This document shows positions 25,284 to 35,577 of a stretch of DNA of 64,000 nt, piece by piece. Both the position numbers and the translations under genes were made by a program. The stretch comes from Hyphomicrobiales bacterium (GTDB taxonomy: Bacteria > Pseudomonadota > Alphaproteobacteria > Rhizobiales > Rhizobiaceae): NCBI GenBank assembly GCA_900472395.1, contig UCHV01000014.1, forward strand, positions 62,001 to 126,000, written 5' to 3'. Under the pieces are notes generated by a model. That model had not been told where the DNA came from, made no database searches, and was given only the letters and a program-made list of their open reading frames with translations. Position 1 is the first letter of the stretch. Each line of letters starts with the position of its first letter.

Positions 25284-26663
25284 TTGAGCCGCCTTGTGGT
25301 CGTTTCGAACCGTGTCACCGTCCCGAAAAAGGCGGGCGATGCACCTGCCGGCGGCCTTGCCGTTGCCTTGCAGGCAGCGTTGGAAGAACGCGGCGGCATC
25401 TGGATGGGCTGGTCCGGCAATTCCAGTGGTGACCGCGAGCCGGAAAAGATGGACATCATCGAGCACGGCAACATTACCTACGCGCTGACCGACCTTACCG
25501 ATACCGATGTCGAGGAATATTATCACGGTTTCGCCAACCGGGTGCTTTGGCCGATCTGTCATTACCGGCTGGATCTGGCCGAATACGGTCGCAAGGAAAT
25601 GGCGGGATATTTCCGCGTCAACCGCTTCTTTGCCCAGAAACTTGCACCGCTCCTCAAGGAAGACGACATCATCTGGGTGCATGACTACCACCTGATACCG
25701 CTTGCCGCCGAACTTCGGCAGATGGGCTTCAAGAACAAGATCGGTTTTTTCCTGCACATTCCCTGGCCGCCGGCAGACGTGCTGTTTGCCATGCCGGTGC
25801 ATGAACAGATCATGCGCGGGCTTTCGCAATACGATCTCGTCGGTTTCCATACCGATTTCGATCTCGACAATTTCGGCGGCGGACTGGTACGCGAAGGTAT
25901 CGGTGAGAGGCTGGAAGGTGGTCGAAAATTCTCCACCTATGGCCGCACGTTCAAAGGCGGCGCCTATCCGATCTCGATCGAGACCAAGGCCTTTTCGCAA
26001 TATGCACAAAAGGCCTCCCGCAACGTCATGGTCAAGAAGGCGCGCGAAAGCATCGAAGACAGAAGCCTGATCATCGGTGTCGACCGGCTGGATTATTCCA
26101 AGGGCATTACCCAGCGCATCGATGCCTTCGAGCAGTTCGTGACACTGAACCCGGCTTACCAGAACAAGGTGACCTATCTTCAGGTCACGCCCAAATCGCG
26201 CTCGGAAGTGCCGGAATACGAACAGATGCAGCGCACGGTGGCCGAACAGGCGGGACGCGTGAACGGCGCACTCGGTACGGTGGATTGGGTGCCGATCCGC
26301 TACGTCAATCGCTCGATCGCGCGGCCGTTGCTCGCCGGGCTTTACCGGCTGGCCAAGATCGGCCTTGTCACGCCGCTACGCGACGGCATGAACCTGGTCG
26401 CCAAGGAATATGTGGCAGCGCAAGACCCGGAGGATCCGGGTGTTCTGGTTCTTTCCCGCTTTGCCGGCGCAGCACGCGAATTGTCCGGTGCATTGCTGGT
26501 CAATCCCTACGATATCGAGGGAACCGCGCATGCGATTGCCCGCGGCCTGACCATGTCGCTCGAGGAGCGCAAACAGCGCTGGGAAAAGATGATGGAGCAC
26601 CTTCTCGAATATGACATCAACCGCTGGTGCGACGATTTCCTGGCAGACCTTACCGCAGAGTGA
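25284..26663 (+). CDS. otsA: Alpha,alpha-trehalose-6-phosphate synthase OtsA
   Basis: 459 aa from a TTG at 25284, with AAAGGA 8 bp upstream and the conserved [15 protein letters not shown]-terminus. GT20 motifs appear in order: [11 protein letters not shown] (glucose-6-phosphate/UDP loop), [68 protein letters not shown], and the C-terminal [16 protein letters not shown] with the catalytic Glu region. It transfers glucose from UDP-glucose to glucose-6-phosphate. The order otsB-otsA places the phosphatase first. Confidence 0.95.
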   Translation: MSRLVVVSNRVTVPKKAGDAPAGGLAVALQAALEERGGIWMGWSGNSSGDREPEKMDIIEHGNITYALTDLTDTDVEEYYHGFANRVLWPICHYRLDLAEYGRKEMAGYFRVNRFFAQKLAPLLKEDDIIWVHDYHLIPLAAELRQMGFKNKIGFFLHIPWPPADVLFAMPVHEQIMRGLSQYDLVGFHTDFDLDNFGGGLVREGIGERLEGGRKFSTYGRTFKGGAYPISIETKAFSQYAQKASRNVMVKKARESIEDRSLIIGVDRLDYSKGITQRIDAFEQFVTLNPAYQNKVTYLQVTPKSRSEVPEYEQMQRTVAEQAGRVNGALGTVDWVPIRYVNRSIARPLLAGLYRLAKIGLVTPLRDGMNLVAKEYVAAQDPEDPGVLVLSRFAGAARELSGALLVNPYDIEGTAHAIARGLTMSLEERKQRWEKMMEHLLEYDINRWCDDFLADLTAE

Positions 26664-26742
26664 GACATGAGCCTTGCTTGACAATGCCTGCGCACGCGGC
26701 TTGTTTGGTGGCCTCACATCACTTGCGACAGGAGAATTTTCA

Positions 26743-26952
26743 ATGAAGATCAGCGCACGCAATCGTTTCAAGGGCAAGGTCGTGGATGTGACCAAGGGCG
26801 CCACCACCGCCCATGTCCGCATCGACCTCGGCAACGGTCTGGTCGTCACGTCCTCGATCACCAACGAAGCCGTTGACGAACTGGCACTGACGGTCGGCTC
26901 GGAAGCCTATGCGGTCATCAAGGCTTCGGATGTGATGGTCGCCATCGACTGA
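26743..26952 (+). CDS. Molybdenum-pterin-binding Mop/TOBE domain protein (molbindin)
   Basis: 69 aa from the ATG at 26743 with GGAG 9 bp upstream; the frame stays open upstream to a TTG at 26674, but that N-terminus is unconserved. MKISARNRFKGKVVDVTKGATTAHVRIDLGNG and the following VVTSSITNEAVDELALTVGSEAYAVIKASDVMV match a single Mop domain, which assembles into hexamers that store or buffer molybdate. No molybdate transporter genes are nearby in the window. Confidence 0.9.
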   Translation: MKISARNRFKGKVVDVTKGATTAHVRIDLGNGLVVTSSITNEAVDELALTVGSEAYAVIKASDVMVAID

Positions 26953-27005
26953 TCGCAGCCTCTGTGGCTCTTTCTTTTCCGCCAAGGCAGCGATAGTGCT
27001 GCAGC

Positions 27006-27596
27006 ATGTTCCAGCTCGAGCACCCAGCCACATTCGAACAGGTCGTCAAGAACAGCCGTTTCGCTGCCATCGCCCTTTCCGTTTCCAGTGAACAAGAGGC
27101 AAAGACGGTGCTCGGCGAACATGCGTTTGCGGACGCAAACCACAATTGCTGGGCTTGGCGGATCGGTTCGGCCTATCGTTTTTCCGATGACGGCGAGCCG
27201 AGCGGCACGGCGGGCAAGCCAATCCTTGCCGCAATCTACGGCCAATCGCTCGATCAGGTACTGGTGATCGTTACCCGCTGGTTCGGCGGCATATTGCTTG
27301 GCAGCGGCGGATTGGTGCGCGCCTATGGCGGCACGGCAGCGGCCTGTTTACGGGCGGCAAAGCTGGTGGAGGTCAAACCGACCATCGAGGGTATTGTCGG
27401 GATCGAATTTTCCGATCTTGCCCGCGTAAAGGCCCGGCTTCTGGCGATCACCGACCTCGGTATTTTCGAGGAGCAATTTACCGCAACCGGCGCGGACCTC
27501 GTTTTGCGCATACCGGAGGCGGAGATCGAAACCGTCTCACGGCTGATCTCCGACCTCACAAGCGGGCGTGCCGAGTTGAAGCTCGACGAACCGTAA
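27006..27596 (+). CDS. yigZ: IMPACT/YigZ family protein
   Basis: 196 aa. The UPF0029/IMPACT domain is clear: KNSRFAAIALSV, HNCWAWRIG, FSDDGEPSGTAGKPIL and VIVTRWFGGILLGSGGLVRAYGGTAAACL. A C-terminal domain of about 60 residues (ARVKARLLAITDLGIFEEQF) is ferredoxin-like. The family links loosely to translation control or RNA binding; in bacteria the role is not established. It ends 4 bp from the convergent prfC stop. Confidence 0.88.
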   Translation: MFQLEHPATFEQVVKNSRFAAIALSVSSEQEAKTVLGEHAFADANHNCWAWRIGSAYRFSDDGEPSGTAGKPILAAIYGQSLDQVLVIVTRWFGGILLGSGGLVRAYGGTAAACLRAAKLVEVKPTIEGIVGIEFSDLARVKARLLAITDLGIFEEQFTATGADLVLRIPEAEIETVSRLISDLTSGRAELKLDEP

Positions 27597-27600
27597 AATA

Positions 27601-29181
27601 TCACGCCGCCTTGGCGACGTGATACTCCTTGATGGCAGCCATCTTGATCGACGGATAACGTTCCGACTCGTAACGCAGCGAAAATGCGTCCTGCGCCAGG
27701 AAAACCGGATCGCCGTCGAGATCGCGGGCGATATCGCCGCGCTTGACGGTGACGAACTTTTCCAGTTCCGCCTTGTCATCACACGATACCCAGCGGCAGA
27801 CGGAAAAGCGCGACATTTCGAACGAGACCGGCAGCGAATATTCCGCCGACAGACGTTCCTTCAAGACATCGAGCTGCAGTGCGCCGACCACGCCGACGAT
27901 GGCAGGCGAACCGTCTTCCGGCGAAAACAGCTGTACAACGCCTTCCTCGGCCATCTGCTGCAGGGCTTCCTTCAGCTTCTTCGCCTTCATCGCATCTTCA
28001 AGACGGACGCGACGCAGAATTTCCGGCGAAAAGTTCGGCACGCCCTGGAAGACCAGATTTTCACCTTCGGTCAGCGTATCGCCGATACGAAGCGTGCCGT
28101 GGTTGGGAATGCCGACAACGTCGCCGGCAAAGGCCGTATCTGCGATGTGACGCTGCGAAGCGAAAAAGAACTGCGGCGCGGTCAGGCCAAGCTGCTTGCC
28201 GGTACGTGCCAGTCTCGCTTTCATGCCACGCTCCAGCTTGCCGGAGCAGATGCGCGCGAAGGCGATACGGTCGCGATGGTTCGGGTCCATGTTCGCCTGG
28301 ATCTTGAAGACGAAGGCGGTCATCTTTTCTTCTGCCGCATGCACCGTGCGGATATCGGCCACCTGATCGCGCGGCGGCGGAGCAAAATCGGCCAGCGCGT
28401 TGATGAGATCGCGCACGCCGAAATTGCGCAGAGCAGAGCCGAAAAAGACCGGCGTCATATGCCCTTCAAGAAAAGCCTGCCTGTCGAAGGGACGGCAAGC
28501 CTCTCTGGCCAGTTCGACTTCATCGACGAATGCGGCGCGTTCGTTTTCCGGCAGACGGTCGGCCACGGCCTGCGGGCCATTCACGGTTACGGCCTCTTCA
28601 CTATCTGGACCGCGCACCTTGTTTGTCGCCAGCTGATACGACCCGCAAAAACTTTTCGAGCGACCGATAGGCCAGGTGACCGGAGCCGTATCCAGCGCCA
28701 GCTTTTCTTCCACTTCGTCGAGAATTTCGAAAATGTCGCGGCTTTCACGGTCCATCTTGTTGATGAAGGTGATGATCGGAATGTCGCGCATGCGGCAGAC
28801 CTCGAACAGCTTTAGCGTCCGCGGCTCGATGCCCTTGGCGGCGTCGATGACCATGATCGCCGCATCCACCGCCGTCAGCGTGCGATACGTGTCGTCGGCA
28901 AAGTCTTCGTGACCGGGCGTATCGAGAATGTTGAAGACCTTGTCGGCATATTCGAAGGTCATCACCGAGGTAACGACCGAGATGCCGCGCTCGCGTTCGA
29001 TCTTCATCCAGTCAGACCGCGTCTGGATGCGATCCTTCTTGGCCTTGACCTCACCGGCAAGCTGAATGGCACCCCCGAACAGCAGCAGCTTTTCGGTGAG
29101 CGTGGTCTTACCGGCATCCGGGTGCGCGATGATCGCAAAAGTGCGGCGGCGGGAAACCGCCTCTGCCAATGTTTCGGCCAT
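27601..29181 (-). CDS. prfC: Peptide chain release factor 3 (RF3)
   Basis: 526 aa. The G domain carries AHPDAGKTTLTEKLLLFGGAIQ (P-loop), DTPGHEDFADDTYRTL (G3) and NKMDRESRD (G4), with the RF3-specific GAIQLAGEVKAKKDRIQTRSDWM and LFEVCRMRDIPIITFINKM. RF3 is a GTPase that removes RF1/RF2 from the ribosome after termination. It differs from EF-G by its length and by PATV-like C-terminal domains. It is convergent with yigZ and divergent from dut. Confidence 0.97.
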   Translation of the reverse strand: MAETLAEAVSRRRTFAIIAHPDAGKTTLTEKLLLFGGAIQLAGEVKAKKDRIQTRSDWMKIERERGISVVTSVMTFEYADKVFNILDTPGHEDFADDTYRTLTAVDAAIMVIDAAKGIEPRTLKLFEVCRMRDIPIITFINKMDRESRDIFEILDEVEEKLALDTAPVTWPIGRSKSFCGSYQLATNKVRGPDSEEAVTVNGPQAVADRLPENERAAFVDEVELAREACRPFDRQAFLEGHMTPVFFGSALRNFGVRDLINALADFAPPPRDQVADIRTVHAAEEKMTAFVFKIQANMDPNHRDRIAFARICSGKLERGMKARLARTGKQLGLTAPQFFFASQRHIADTAFAGDVVGIPNHGTLRIGDTLTEGENLVFQGVPNFSPEILRRVRLEDAMKAKKLKEALQQMAEEGVVQLFSPEDGSPAIVGVVGALQLDVLKERLSAEYSLPVSFEMSRFSVCRWVSCDDKAELEKFVTVKRGDIARDLDGDPVFLAQDAFSLRYESERYPSIKMAAIKEYHVAKAA

Positions 29182-29275
29182 GGGAAATCCTTTGAGTTGC
29201 CGCCTTCTAGCGACTTAGTGGATAACTTTCAATTCGTGTTTGACCCTGACTGCCGCTGGCGGGCTAATGGGACCC

Positions 29276-29746
29276 ATGAACGTTCACGCCCCCTCCTCAC
29301 CAAAACTCAACCTCATCCGCCTGCCGAACGGCGACGGTCTGGACCTGCCGTCCTACGAAACATCCGGTGCCGCCGGCATGGATCTGCGCGCCGCCGTGGC
29401 CGAAGACGGCGCCATTACGCTCGCGCCGGGCAAGCGGATGCTTGTGCCGACCGGTTTCATCTTCGAGATCCCCCATGGTTTCGAAGCGCAAATCCGCCCG
29501 CGCTCCGGCCTTGCCTTCAAGAACGGCATCACCTGCCTCAATACACCCGGCACGATCGACAGCGATTATCGCGGCGAGGTGAAGGTTTTGCTGGTGAACC
29601 TCGGCGAGGACGATTTCGTCATCACCCGCGGCATGCGCATCGCCCAGATGGTCGTCGCACCGGTGACGCAGGTGCGGGTTGCCGAGATTTCCGAAACCTC
29701 CGAGACGGCGCGCGGCGCGGGTGGTTTCGGCTCAACCGGGGTATAG
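29276..29746 (+). CDS. dut: Deoxyuridine 5'-triphosphate nucleotidohydrolase (dUTPase)
   Basis: 156 aa from the ATG at 29276; in-frame starts at 29267 and 29240 (TTG) exist and no ribosome-binding site decides. All five dUTPase motifs are present: [11 protein letters not shown] (1), [12 protein letters not shown] (2), [19 protein letters not shown] (3, with catalytic Asp), [10 protein letters not shown] (4) and [11 protein letters not shown] (5, the mobile arm). It converts dUTP to dUMP, limiting uracil in DNA. It is followed after 5 bp by an acetyltransferase gene. Confidence 0.97.
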   Translation: MNVHAPSSPKLNLIRLPNGDGLDLPSYETSGAAGMDLRAAVAEDGAITLAPGKRMLVPTGFIFEIPHGFEAQIRPRSGLAFKNGITCLNTPGTIDSDYRGEVKVLLVNLGEDDFVITRGMRIAQMVVAPVTQVRVAEISETSETARGAGGFGSTGV

Positions 29747-29751
29747 ACCTC

Positions 29752-30651
29752 ATGGCAGACAGGCTGATGGCGGAGGGGCTCACCTTCCGGCAAGGTGATC
29801 TTCGCGATCCGGCGGCCTGGGCCTCGGTCGCCAGCCTGCTTGCCGATATCTTCGGCATCGATGTCACGCCGCTTGACCAGATGGGCGGGCCGGACCCGAG
29901 CAGCATGGCTTTCAGCTGGTTTGCAGCGGATGGCCAGCTGGCGGCAAACCTTTCCGCCTTTGCCTTGCCGATGATGATCGATGGCCGCACCGTCAACGCG
30001 GCCGGGCTGCAATCCGGCGCGGTGCGACCGGAGTTTCGCACACGCGGGCTGTTTCGGGATGTGACGGAAAAGGCGCTCGACTGGTGCGACGCGCAAGGTT
30101 TCGAGGCCGTTCTGCTCTATACCGAAAAGCCAGCGCTTTACGAGCAACACGGGTTTGCAATTTTGCCGCAAAGCCGATTTGTTGCCGAAGCAACCACAAC
30201 AGGCCAAACGACGCCGCAGGTGCATCCGCTCAATCTTCGCAAGTCGGACGATCTGACGCTGGTGACAAAGATGCTGGCGACGAGAAAGCCGGTGTCCGGC
30301 CGTTTCGCCGTCGCCAGGCAAAACGAGATGTTTTTGCTGAACGCCCTGCTTTCGGAGAATGTCCGGCTCGGCTACCTGAAACCCCATGACGCCATCATCG
30401 TCTGGCGAGACGCCATGGACGGTTCATTCGAACTCCTCGATATCGTGGCGCCCGAAATACCGAGGCTGGACGATATTCTCGAGACACTTGGCAAAAGCTT
30501 GAGCCGCCTGGTGATCGATTTTCCGCCCGACCTGCTTGGTTGCGATTTTACGGCCACGCCGGATAACGACCCGCTGGTGCTGATGATGCGCAGCGCGCTT
30601 GTTCCTTTTCCGGAAGCAGCGATCCGGTTGCCGGAAATGGCGCATTTCTGA
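29752..30651 (+). CDS. GNAT-family N-acetyltransferase with C-terminal extension
   Basis: 299 aa from the ATG at 29752, 5 bp after dut. The acetyl-CoA loop is in AGLQSGAVRPEFRTRGLFRDVTEKALDWC, followed by FEAVLLYTEKPALYEQHGFAILPQS (beta5 and the Tyr typical of GNAT). The second half (about 150-299) has a weaker, GNAT-like or Eis-like repeat ending DPLVLMMRSALVPFP. The acceptor is unknown. The open frame extends far upstream, but that part is the shadow of dut and prfC. Confidence 0.85.
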   Translation: MADRLMAEGLTFRQGDLRDPAAWASVASLLADIFGIDVTPLDQMGGPDPSSMAFSWFAADGQLAANLSAFALPMMIDGRTVNAAGLQSGAVRPEFRTRGLFRDVTEKALDWCDAQGFEAVLLYTEKPALYEQHGFAILPQSRFVAEATTTGQTTPQVHPLNLRKSDDLTLVTKMLATRKPVSGRFAVARQNEMFLLNALLSENVRLGYLKPHDAIIVWRDAMDGSFELLDIVAPEIPRLDDILETLGKSLSRLVIDFPPDLLGCDFTATPDNDPLVLMMRSALVPFPEAAIRLPEMAHF

Positions 30652-30892
30652 TTTCACGCTGAAGCCTTCCGGAACGCCACCACGATCTGGAAAAGGCGTC
30701 CGTATCGCCAAACTGACGATGGCTCTCAAATTGTTGTTTATCAACATTCTTCCGTCGCGGAATGGCAGTGTTCCAAAAGGCCGGTATTGCGAAGATTTTT
30801 TCTCTGCATGCGGGTCGCAGACGAGAGACCGCCCTCGCGGAAACGATGTTTAAGTCCTATTTTCCGAACCAACGTCAGAATGGAGAATGACA

Positions 30893-31858
30893 ATGTCGGA
30901 GAAAAAGCCCGGCCGGGGCCGCATCTATTCCTCGATCACCGATACGATCGGCGAAACGCCGCTGGTGCGCCTGGACAAGCTGGCGAGAGAGCACGGGGTA
31001 AAAGCCAATATCCTTGGCAAGCTCGAATTTTTCAATCCGATCGCTTCTGTCAAGGACCGTATCGGGGTTGCCATGCTGGAAGCGGCGGAAGCGAGCGGCC
31101 GTATCACACCCGGCAAGACGACCCTGATCGAGCCGACCTCCGGCAATACCGGCATTGCGCTTGCTTTTGCCGCAGCCGCCAAAGGCTACCGCCTGATCCT
31201 CACCATGCCGGAGACCATGTCCATCGAGCGCCGCAAGATGCTGGCGCTTCTGGGTGCGGAACTTGTGCTAACAGAAGGCGCCAAAGGCATGAAGGGCGCA
31301 ATCGCCAAAGCAGAGGAACTGGCCGCTTCGACCCCGGACGCCATCATTCCGCAGCAGTTCGAAAACCCCGCCAATCCTGAAATCCACCGCAAGACGACGG
31401 CCGAAGAAATCTGGAACGACACCGACGGCAAGGTCGATATCTTCGTGGCCGGCATCGGCACCGGCGGTACGATTACCGGCGTCGGCCAGGTGCTGAAGGC
31501 GCGCAACCCGAACATCAAGGTGATCGCCGTGGAGCCGAAGGAATCGCCTGTTCTTTCGGGCGGCGAACCGGGTCCGCACAAAATCCAGGGCATTGGTGCG
31601 GGTTTCGCGCCTAAAATCCTCGACACCGAAATCTATGACGAAATCGTCACCATCGCCAGCACCGACGCGCTGGAAACAGCCCGTCATGTGGCCCGTCTGG
31701 AAGGCGTACCGGTCGGCATTTCTTCAGGCGCAGCTCTGAAGGCCGCAATCGAGATCGGCAGCCGCCCGGAAAATGCGGACAAGAATATCGTGGTGATCAT
31801 TCCTTCCTTCGCCGAACGTTATCTTTCGACGGCGTTGTTCGAGGGCCTTGGCGGTTAA
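30893..31858 (+). CDS. cysK: Cysteine synthase A (O-acetylserine sulfhydrylase)
   Basis: 321 aa from the ATG at 30893, with GGAGAATGACA giving better spacing than the ATG at 30887. The PLP lysine lies in [16 protein letters not shown], the substrate loop is [19 protein letters not shown], the phosphate-binding glycine loop is [12 protein letters not shown], and the C-terminal motif is [16 protein letters not shown]. It makes L-cysteine from O-acetylserine and sulfide. It is monocistronic: a 241-bp gap before and a terminator after. Confidence 0.96.
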   Translation: MSEKKPGRGRIYSSITDTIGETPLVRLDKLAREHGVKANILGKLEFFNPIASVKDRIGVAMLEAAEASGRITPGKTTLIEPTSGNTGIALAFAAAAKGYRLILTMPETMSIERRKMLALLGAELVLTEGAKGMKGAIAKAEELAASTPDAIIPQQFENPANPEIHRKTTAEEIWNDTDGKVDIFVAGIGTGGTITGVGQVLKARNPNIKVIAVEPKESPVLSGGEPGPHKIQGIGAGFAPKILDTEIYDEIVTIASTDALETARHVARLEGVPVGISSGAALKAAIEIGSRPENADKNIVVIIPSFAERYLSTALFEGLGG

Positions 31859-31989
31859 AGCGCGTTGCAATCCTTCAAATCCGCTTGTCGGGCTTGAGGG
31901 CTTGCCCGCTGTTTGGCCCATGGCCTTCTCGCCAAACCGGTGACCATTTTCGGGAAACGTGATTCAAGCGTATTTCCGACCGATAGAAG

Positions 31990-32018
31990 CAGGGCGCGGT
32001 GAGCATCGCGCCCTGTTT
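31990..32018 (+). terminator. intrinsic terminator of cysK
   Basis: CAGGGCGCG (31990-31998) and CGCGCCCTG (32007-32015) form a 9-bp GC-rich perfect stem with an 8-nt loop, followed by TTTTCTTT. It lies in the 185-bp gap between the convergent cysK and YdeI-like genes. Confidence 0.8.
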
Positions 32019-32043
32019 TCTTTCAAGGTTTCAGAGCGCTGCT

Positions 32044-32637
32044 TCAGTCGTGCAGGCCCTTGCCCTCGAGAATACGGGACAGGCATTTCTCGATCCGGGC
32101 CTCCCGTGTTTTTGCCTGCTTTGGTGCTGCGAAGTTAAGAAGATAGGCGCGCTGCCGGCCGGGTGTGAGTGCCTCGAAGGCGATCTTCAACTCCGGCTCC
32201 GCATCCAGTCTGGCCTGAAACTCGTCCGGCACCGGAAACTCTTCGGTCTTGCGATATTCGACTTTCAGGCCGGCCTTTTCCACCGCAACCGCCTCCAGCA
32301 CATAGGCAGCCAGGATGTCCGTCATCCGATCTATCTCAGCAAGTTCGGTAAAGCGGATCTGCCGGGCACCCTGCACATTTTCGGTCTGGCGGATGAGGAT
32401 GGCATTGGGATCCTTCATCAAGGCGCCCTTGAAGAACAGAAGTGCGCAATATTCCTTGAAGCCATGGATGATGATGACATTGCCGCCATCCACCGTGTAG
32501 CAGGGCTCGCCCCATTTCAGCTCTTCGGTCAGCCCGCAGTCGAGCACGATCTTTCGCAAGGCCTGCGATTGCGCCCGCCAATTCTCCTGACGCTCGAAAT
32601 AGGCATCCACTTTCGGGTTTGTTATCGCATGGGCCAT
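32044..32637 (-). CDS. YdeI/OmdA-like DUF1801 protein
   Basis: 197 aa from the ATG at 32637 with GGGAGG about 6 bp upstream; an in-frame start at 32721 adds an unconserved tail. The N-terminal 130 residues match the YdhG-like fold (DUF1801): MAHAITNPKVDAYFERQENWR, ELKWGEPCYTVDGGNVIIIHGFKEYCALLFFKGALMKDP. The C-terminal helix FEALTPGRQRAYLLNFAAPKQAKTREARIEKCLSRILEGKGL is the OmdA/YdeI C-terminal signature. Proteins of this kind are linked to bacteriocin-protection phenotypes; the biochemical role is unknown. Confidence 0.85.
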   Translation of the reverse strand: MAHAITNPKVDAYFERQENWRAQSQALRKIVLDCGLTEELKWGEPCYTVDGGNVIIIHGFKEYCALLFFKGALMKDPNAILIRQTENVQGARQIRFTELAEIDRMTDILAAYVLEAVAVEKAGLKVEYRKTEEFPVPDEFQARLDAEPELKIAFEALTPGRQRAYLLNFAAPKQAKTREARIEKCLSRILEGKGLHD

Positions 32638-32770
32638 CACTGCCTCCCGGGGCGGCCAGCGTGCTGCCCCCACCCTCTCCTCTTGCCGTAAAGGGCTATC
32701 ACATTTGCCCTCCATGGTCACGGCCGAGCCCGTATCGTCGGGTTACTGCCTGGACACCGATGTTCAAGCT

Positions 32771-34306
32771 TCAATTCGACGCCATCGCCATCCTTTCTCC
32801 CGCCATTCGGTAGGATATCGCTTCGGCCAGATGGATGCGGCCGACCGTATCCTTGTCGTCGAGATCGGCCAACGTGCGCGCGACCTTGAGAACACGATGA
32901 TAACCCCGGGCGGAAAACTTCAGTTTTTCGGCGGCATCACGCAGCAATTGCAGGCCCGATTGATCCGGCGCGGCAAAGGTCTCGATCATTGAGGTCGAGC
33001 AACGGGCATTGGTCGCCGATCCGCCCTGCCCCGCGGCTTCGAAACGCTCCTGCTGGCGGGCACGAGCACGGGCGACCCGACGCGCGACATCGGCGCTGTT
33101 TTCCGCCGGTGCGGGTCGGATAAGATCGACCGCAGAGACAGCCGGCACCTCGATACGGATATCGATGCGATCCATCAGCGGACCGGAAATGCGAGCCTGA
33201 TAATCCGATGCGCAGCGTGGGCCACGAGCACAGGTATGGCCGGGTTCGCCTGCCATACCGCAGCGGCAGGGGTTCATGGCAGCGACAAGCTGGATACCGG
33301 CGGGATAGGAAACCCGGTGATTGGCGCGCGCGATGACGCATTCGGCGGTTTCCAGCGGCTGCCGCAGGGCATCGAGAACCTGTGGCGAAAATTCCGGAAA
33401 TTCGTCGAGAAACAGTACACCGTGATGGGCAAGCGACGCCTCTCCCGGTTTTGCCCGCAGGCCGCCGCCGACAAGTGCTGCCATGGTGGCCGAGTGGTGC
33501 GGCGCGCGATAGGGCCGACGATCCGATAACTTGCCACCGGAAAGCTGCCCGGCGATGGAATGGATCATCGACACTTCGAGAAGTTCGGGCGCGGTCAGTG
33601 GCGGCAGGATTGAAGGCAGGCGCGCGGCGAGCATGGATTTGCCGGAGCCGGGCGGACCGATCATCAGCAGGTTATGGCCGCCGGCGGCCGCCACTTCCAG
33701 CGCCCGTTTGGCGCTTTCCTGGCCTTTGATGTCTGCCAGATCCGGCAGATCCGTTGCAGGCGCGCGAATGGCCGGCTGCGGCCGCGACAGAACCTGCGTG
33801 CCGCGAAAATGATTGGCGAGCGCGATCAGGCTGCGGGGTGCGAGAATATCGATCTCATGGCCGGCCCATGCGGCTTCGGCACCGCTGTCCGCCGGGCATA
33901 TCAGCCCCTTGCCAAGGCCGTTTGCACCAATTGCCGCCGGCAAGGCACCGGCAACGGGTGCCAGCGTACCATCGAGATTGAGTTCGCCGAGCACGACATA
34001 TCCGGCAAGCGCATCCGCCGGGATGGCGCCAAGCACCGCCATCAGGCCGAGCGCAATCGGCAGGTCGAAATGCGACCCCTCCTTCGGCAGATCGGCCGGC
34101 GCGAGATTGATAGTGATCTTCTTTGCCGGCAATGCCAGGCCCGAGGCATGCAGCGCTGCCTGCACGCGCTCGCGACTTTCCGCCACCGCCTTGTCCGGCA
34201 GGCCGACGATGTGCATGTTGATCTTGCCCGGGCCGATCATCACCTGCACATCGACCGGAACCCCCTCTATGCCTTGAAACGCAACCGTACCAACACGCGC
34301 CACCAT
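32771..34306 (-). CDS. comM: YifB/ComM family Mg-chelatase-like AAA+ ATPase
   Basis: 511 aa from the ATG at 34306, with GGGGGC upstream at good spacing; ATGs at 34312 and 34321 are alternatives. An N-terminal domain (VARVGTVAFQGIEGVPVDVQVMIGPG, NITVNLAPADLPKEGS-like ITINLAPADLPKEGSHFDLPIALG) precedes the ATPase with Walker A MIGPPGSGKSMLAARLPSILPP and Walker B GVLFLDEFPEF. Zinc-type cysteines occur in CRCGMAGEPGHTCARGPRC. The C-terminal lid has ARGYHRVLKVARTLADL. In Vibrio, ComM is a hexameric helicase promoting branch migration in natural transformation. Confidence 0.92.
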   Translation of the reverse strand: MVARVGTVAFQGIEGVPVDVQVMIGPGKINMHIVGLPDKAVAESRERVQAALHASGLALPAKKITINLAPADLPKEGSHFDLPIALGLMAVLGAIPADALAGYVVLGELNLDGTLAPVAGALPAAIGANGLGKGLICPADSGAEAAWAGHEIDILAPRSLIALANHFRGTQVLSRPQPAIRAPATDLPDLADIKGQESAKRALEVAAAGGHNLLMIGPPGSGKSMLAARLPSILPPLTAPELLEVSMIHSIAGQLSGGKLSDRRPYRAPHHSATMAALVGGGLRAKPGEASLAHHGVLFLDEFPEFSPQVLDALRQPLETAECVIARANHRVSYPAGIQLVAAMNPCRCGMAGEPGHTCARGPRCASDYQARISGPLMDRIDIRIEVPAVSAVDLIRPAPAENSADVARRVARARARQQERFEAAGQGGSATNARCSTSMIETFAAPDQSGLQLLRDAAEKLKFSARGYHRVLKVARTLADLDDKDTVGRIHLAEAISYRMAGERMAMASN

Positions 34307-34488
34307 GACCATTGCCCCCAATATGCCGGTGCGAGGTCATAACTGCCAATGCGACCCCTGCTTGCAATCAAGCATGAAAGATGGCCCCAGACAAGAACAA
34401 TAGAGGAACAATTTCGCGTATAAAGTTTATTTCGATTTTTTCTGGTTGCAGACCGGGAACAAAGCCAAAAAAAGCCATGAACGAACAA

Positions 34489-34520
34489 GAACGGCCTGCT
34501 CCGGTTGAGGCAGGCCGTTC
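34489..34520 (-). terminator. hairpin terminator downstream of gshB
   Basis: GAACGGCCTGC (34489-34499) and GCAGGCCGTTC (34510-34520) form an 11-bp perfect stem with a 10-nt loop. Read on the minus strand it lies 25 bp after the gshB stop and is followed by T-rich sequence. The run of seven T is about 20 nt further, so termination efficiency is uncertain. Confidence 0.65.
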
Positions 34521-34544
34521 ATCAAGACATGTGATGGATCAGGC

Positions 34545-35492
34545 TTAGCGCTTGGCCTCTATAGCGTCCCACAACAGGCTGGCGACATCGGCGCCGCCGA
34601 ATTTCTTCACCTCGCGAATGCCGGTTGGCGACGTGACGTTGATCTCCGTCATGTAGTCACCGATGACATCGATGCCGACAAACAGGAAACCGCGCTCGCG
34701 CAGCGCAGGACCGATGCGGGCGCAGATTTCCTTTTCGCGCGCCGTCAGTTCGGTGGGTTCGGCGCGGCCGCCGACGTGCATGTTGGAACGGCTGTCGGTT
34801 TCCGCCGGTACGCGGTTGATGGCACCCACGGGCTCACCATCGACCAGCAGGATGCGCTTGTCGCCCTTGCGCACCTCTTTCAGGTAACCTTGCGCGATAT
34901 AGGGTTCGCCGCGATACATCTGGCCGAACATTTCCAGAAGCGACGTGAAATTGCGATCGTCACGCGCCGAATGGAACACGCCGGCACCACCGTTGCCATA
35001 AAGCGGCTTCAGGATGATATCGCCCAGTTCCTGACGGAACGCGGCGATTTCTGCCGGATCACGCGAGATCAGGGTCGGCGGCATCAGGTCGGCAAATTCG
35101 GTGACAAAAATCTTTTCCGGCGAGTTGCGCACCCAGGCCGGATCGTTGACCACCAGCGTTTTCGGATGAATACGCTCCAACAGATGGGTCGAGGTGATGT
35201 AACCCATGTCGAAGGGCGGATCCTGACGCAAGTGGACCACGTCGATCGTCGAGAGATCGACGCGCTCCTTGTCGCCCAGCGTATAATGGTCGCCCTTGAC
35301 GTCACGCAGCTGCATCGGCTCCAACGCGGCAAAGATGCGCCCGTCGCGCATGGTTAGGCGGTCTGGCGTGTAATGAAAGACCTGATATCCGCGTGTCTGG
35401 GCTTCCAGAGCCATGGCAAACGTAGAATCTCCGGCAATATTGATGCCGGAGACATGGTCCATCTGGAACGCGACTGTCTTGATCTTCGCCAT
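34545..35492 (-). CDS. gshB: Glutathione synthetase GshB
   Basis: 315 aa. ATP-grasp motifs: [60 protein letters not shown] (glycine-rich P-loop), [19 protein letters not shown], and the Mg ligands [22 protein letters not shown]. It joins gamma-glutamylcysteine and glycine to glutathione. Length and order fit the prokaryotic GshB family throughout. Confidence 0.97.
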   Translation of the reverse strand: MAKIKTVAFQMDHVSGINIAGDSTFAMALEAQTRGYQVFHYTPDRLTMRDGRIFAALEPMQLRDVKGDHYTLGDKERVDLSTIDVVHLRQDPPFDMGYITSTHLLERIHPKTLVVNDPAWVRNSPEKIFVTEFADLMPPTLISRDPAEIAAFRQELGDIILKPLYGNGGAGVFHSARDDRNFTSLLEMFGQMYRGEPYIAQGYLKEVRKGDKRILLVDGEPVGAINRVPAETDSRSNMHVGGRAEPTELTAREKEICARIGPALRERGFLFVGIDVIGDYMTEINVTSPTGIREVKKFGGADVASLLWDAIEAKR

Positions 35493-35577
35493 AACCCACC
35501 CTTTAAAATTGCCCGCCAGATGTAGGACGGCACAAGCGGGATGGCAACTGCTTCGGGAGCCTTATTGTCTCACGCTT

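Noticed and set aside
27619..28815. 398-codon plus-strand frame inside prfC
   Set aside because: Shadow of prfC, with no ribosome-binding site or family motif.
28909..29751. A fused long protein upstream of the acetyltransferase
   Set aside because: The frame is open through dut and prfC by chance; the acetyltransferase starts at 29752 next to dut.
30737..30755. Short dyad TGTTGTTTATCAACA upstream of cysK as a regulator site
   Set aside because: Too short and A/T-rich to separate from chance; not listed as a feature.
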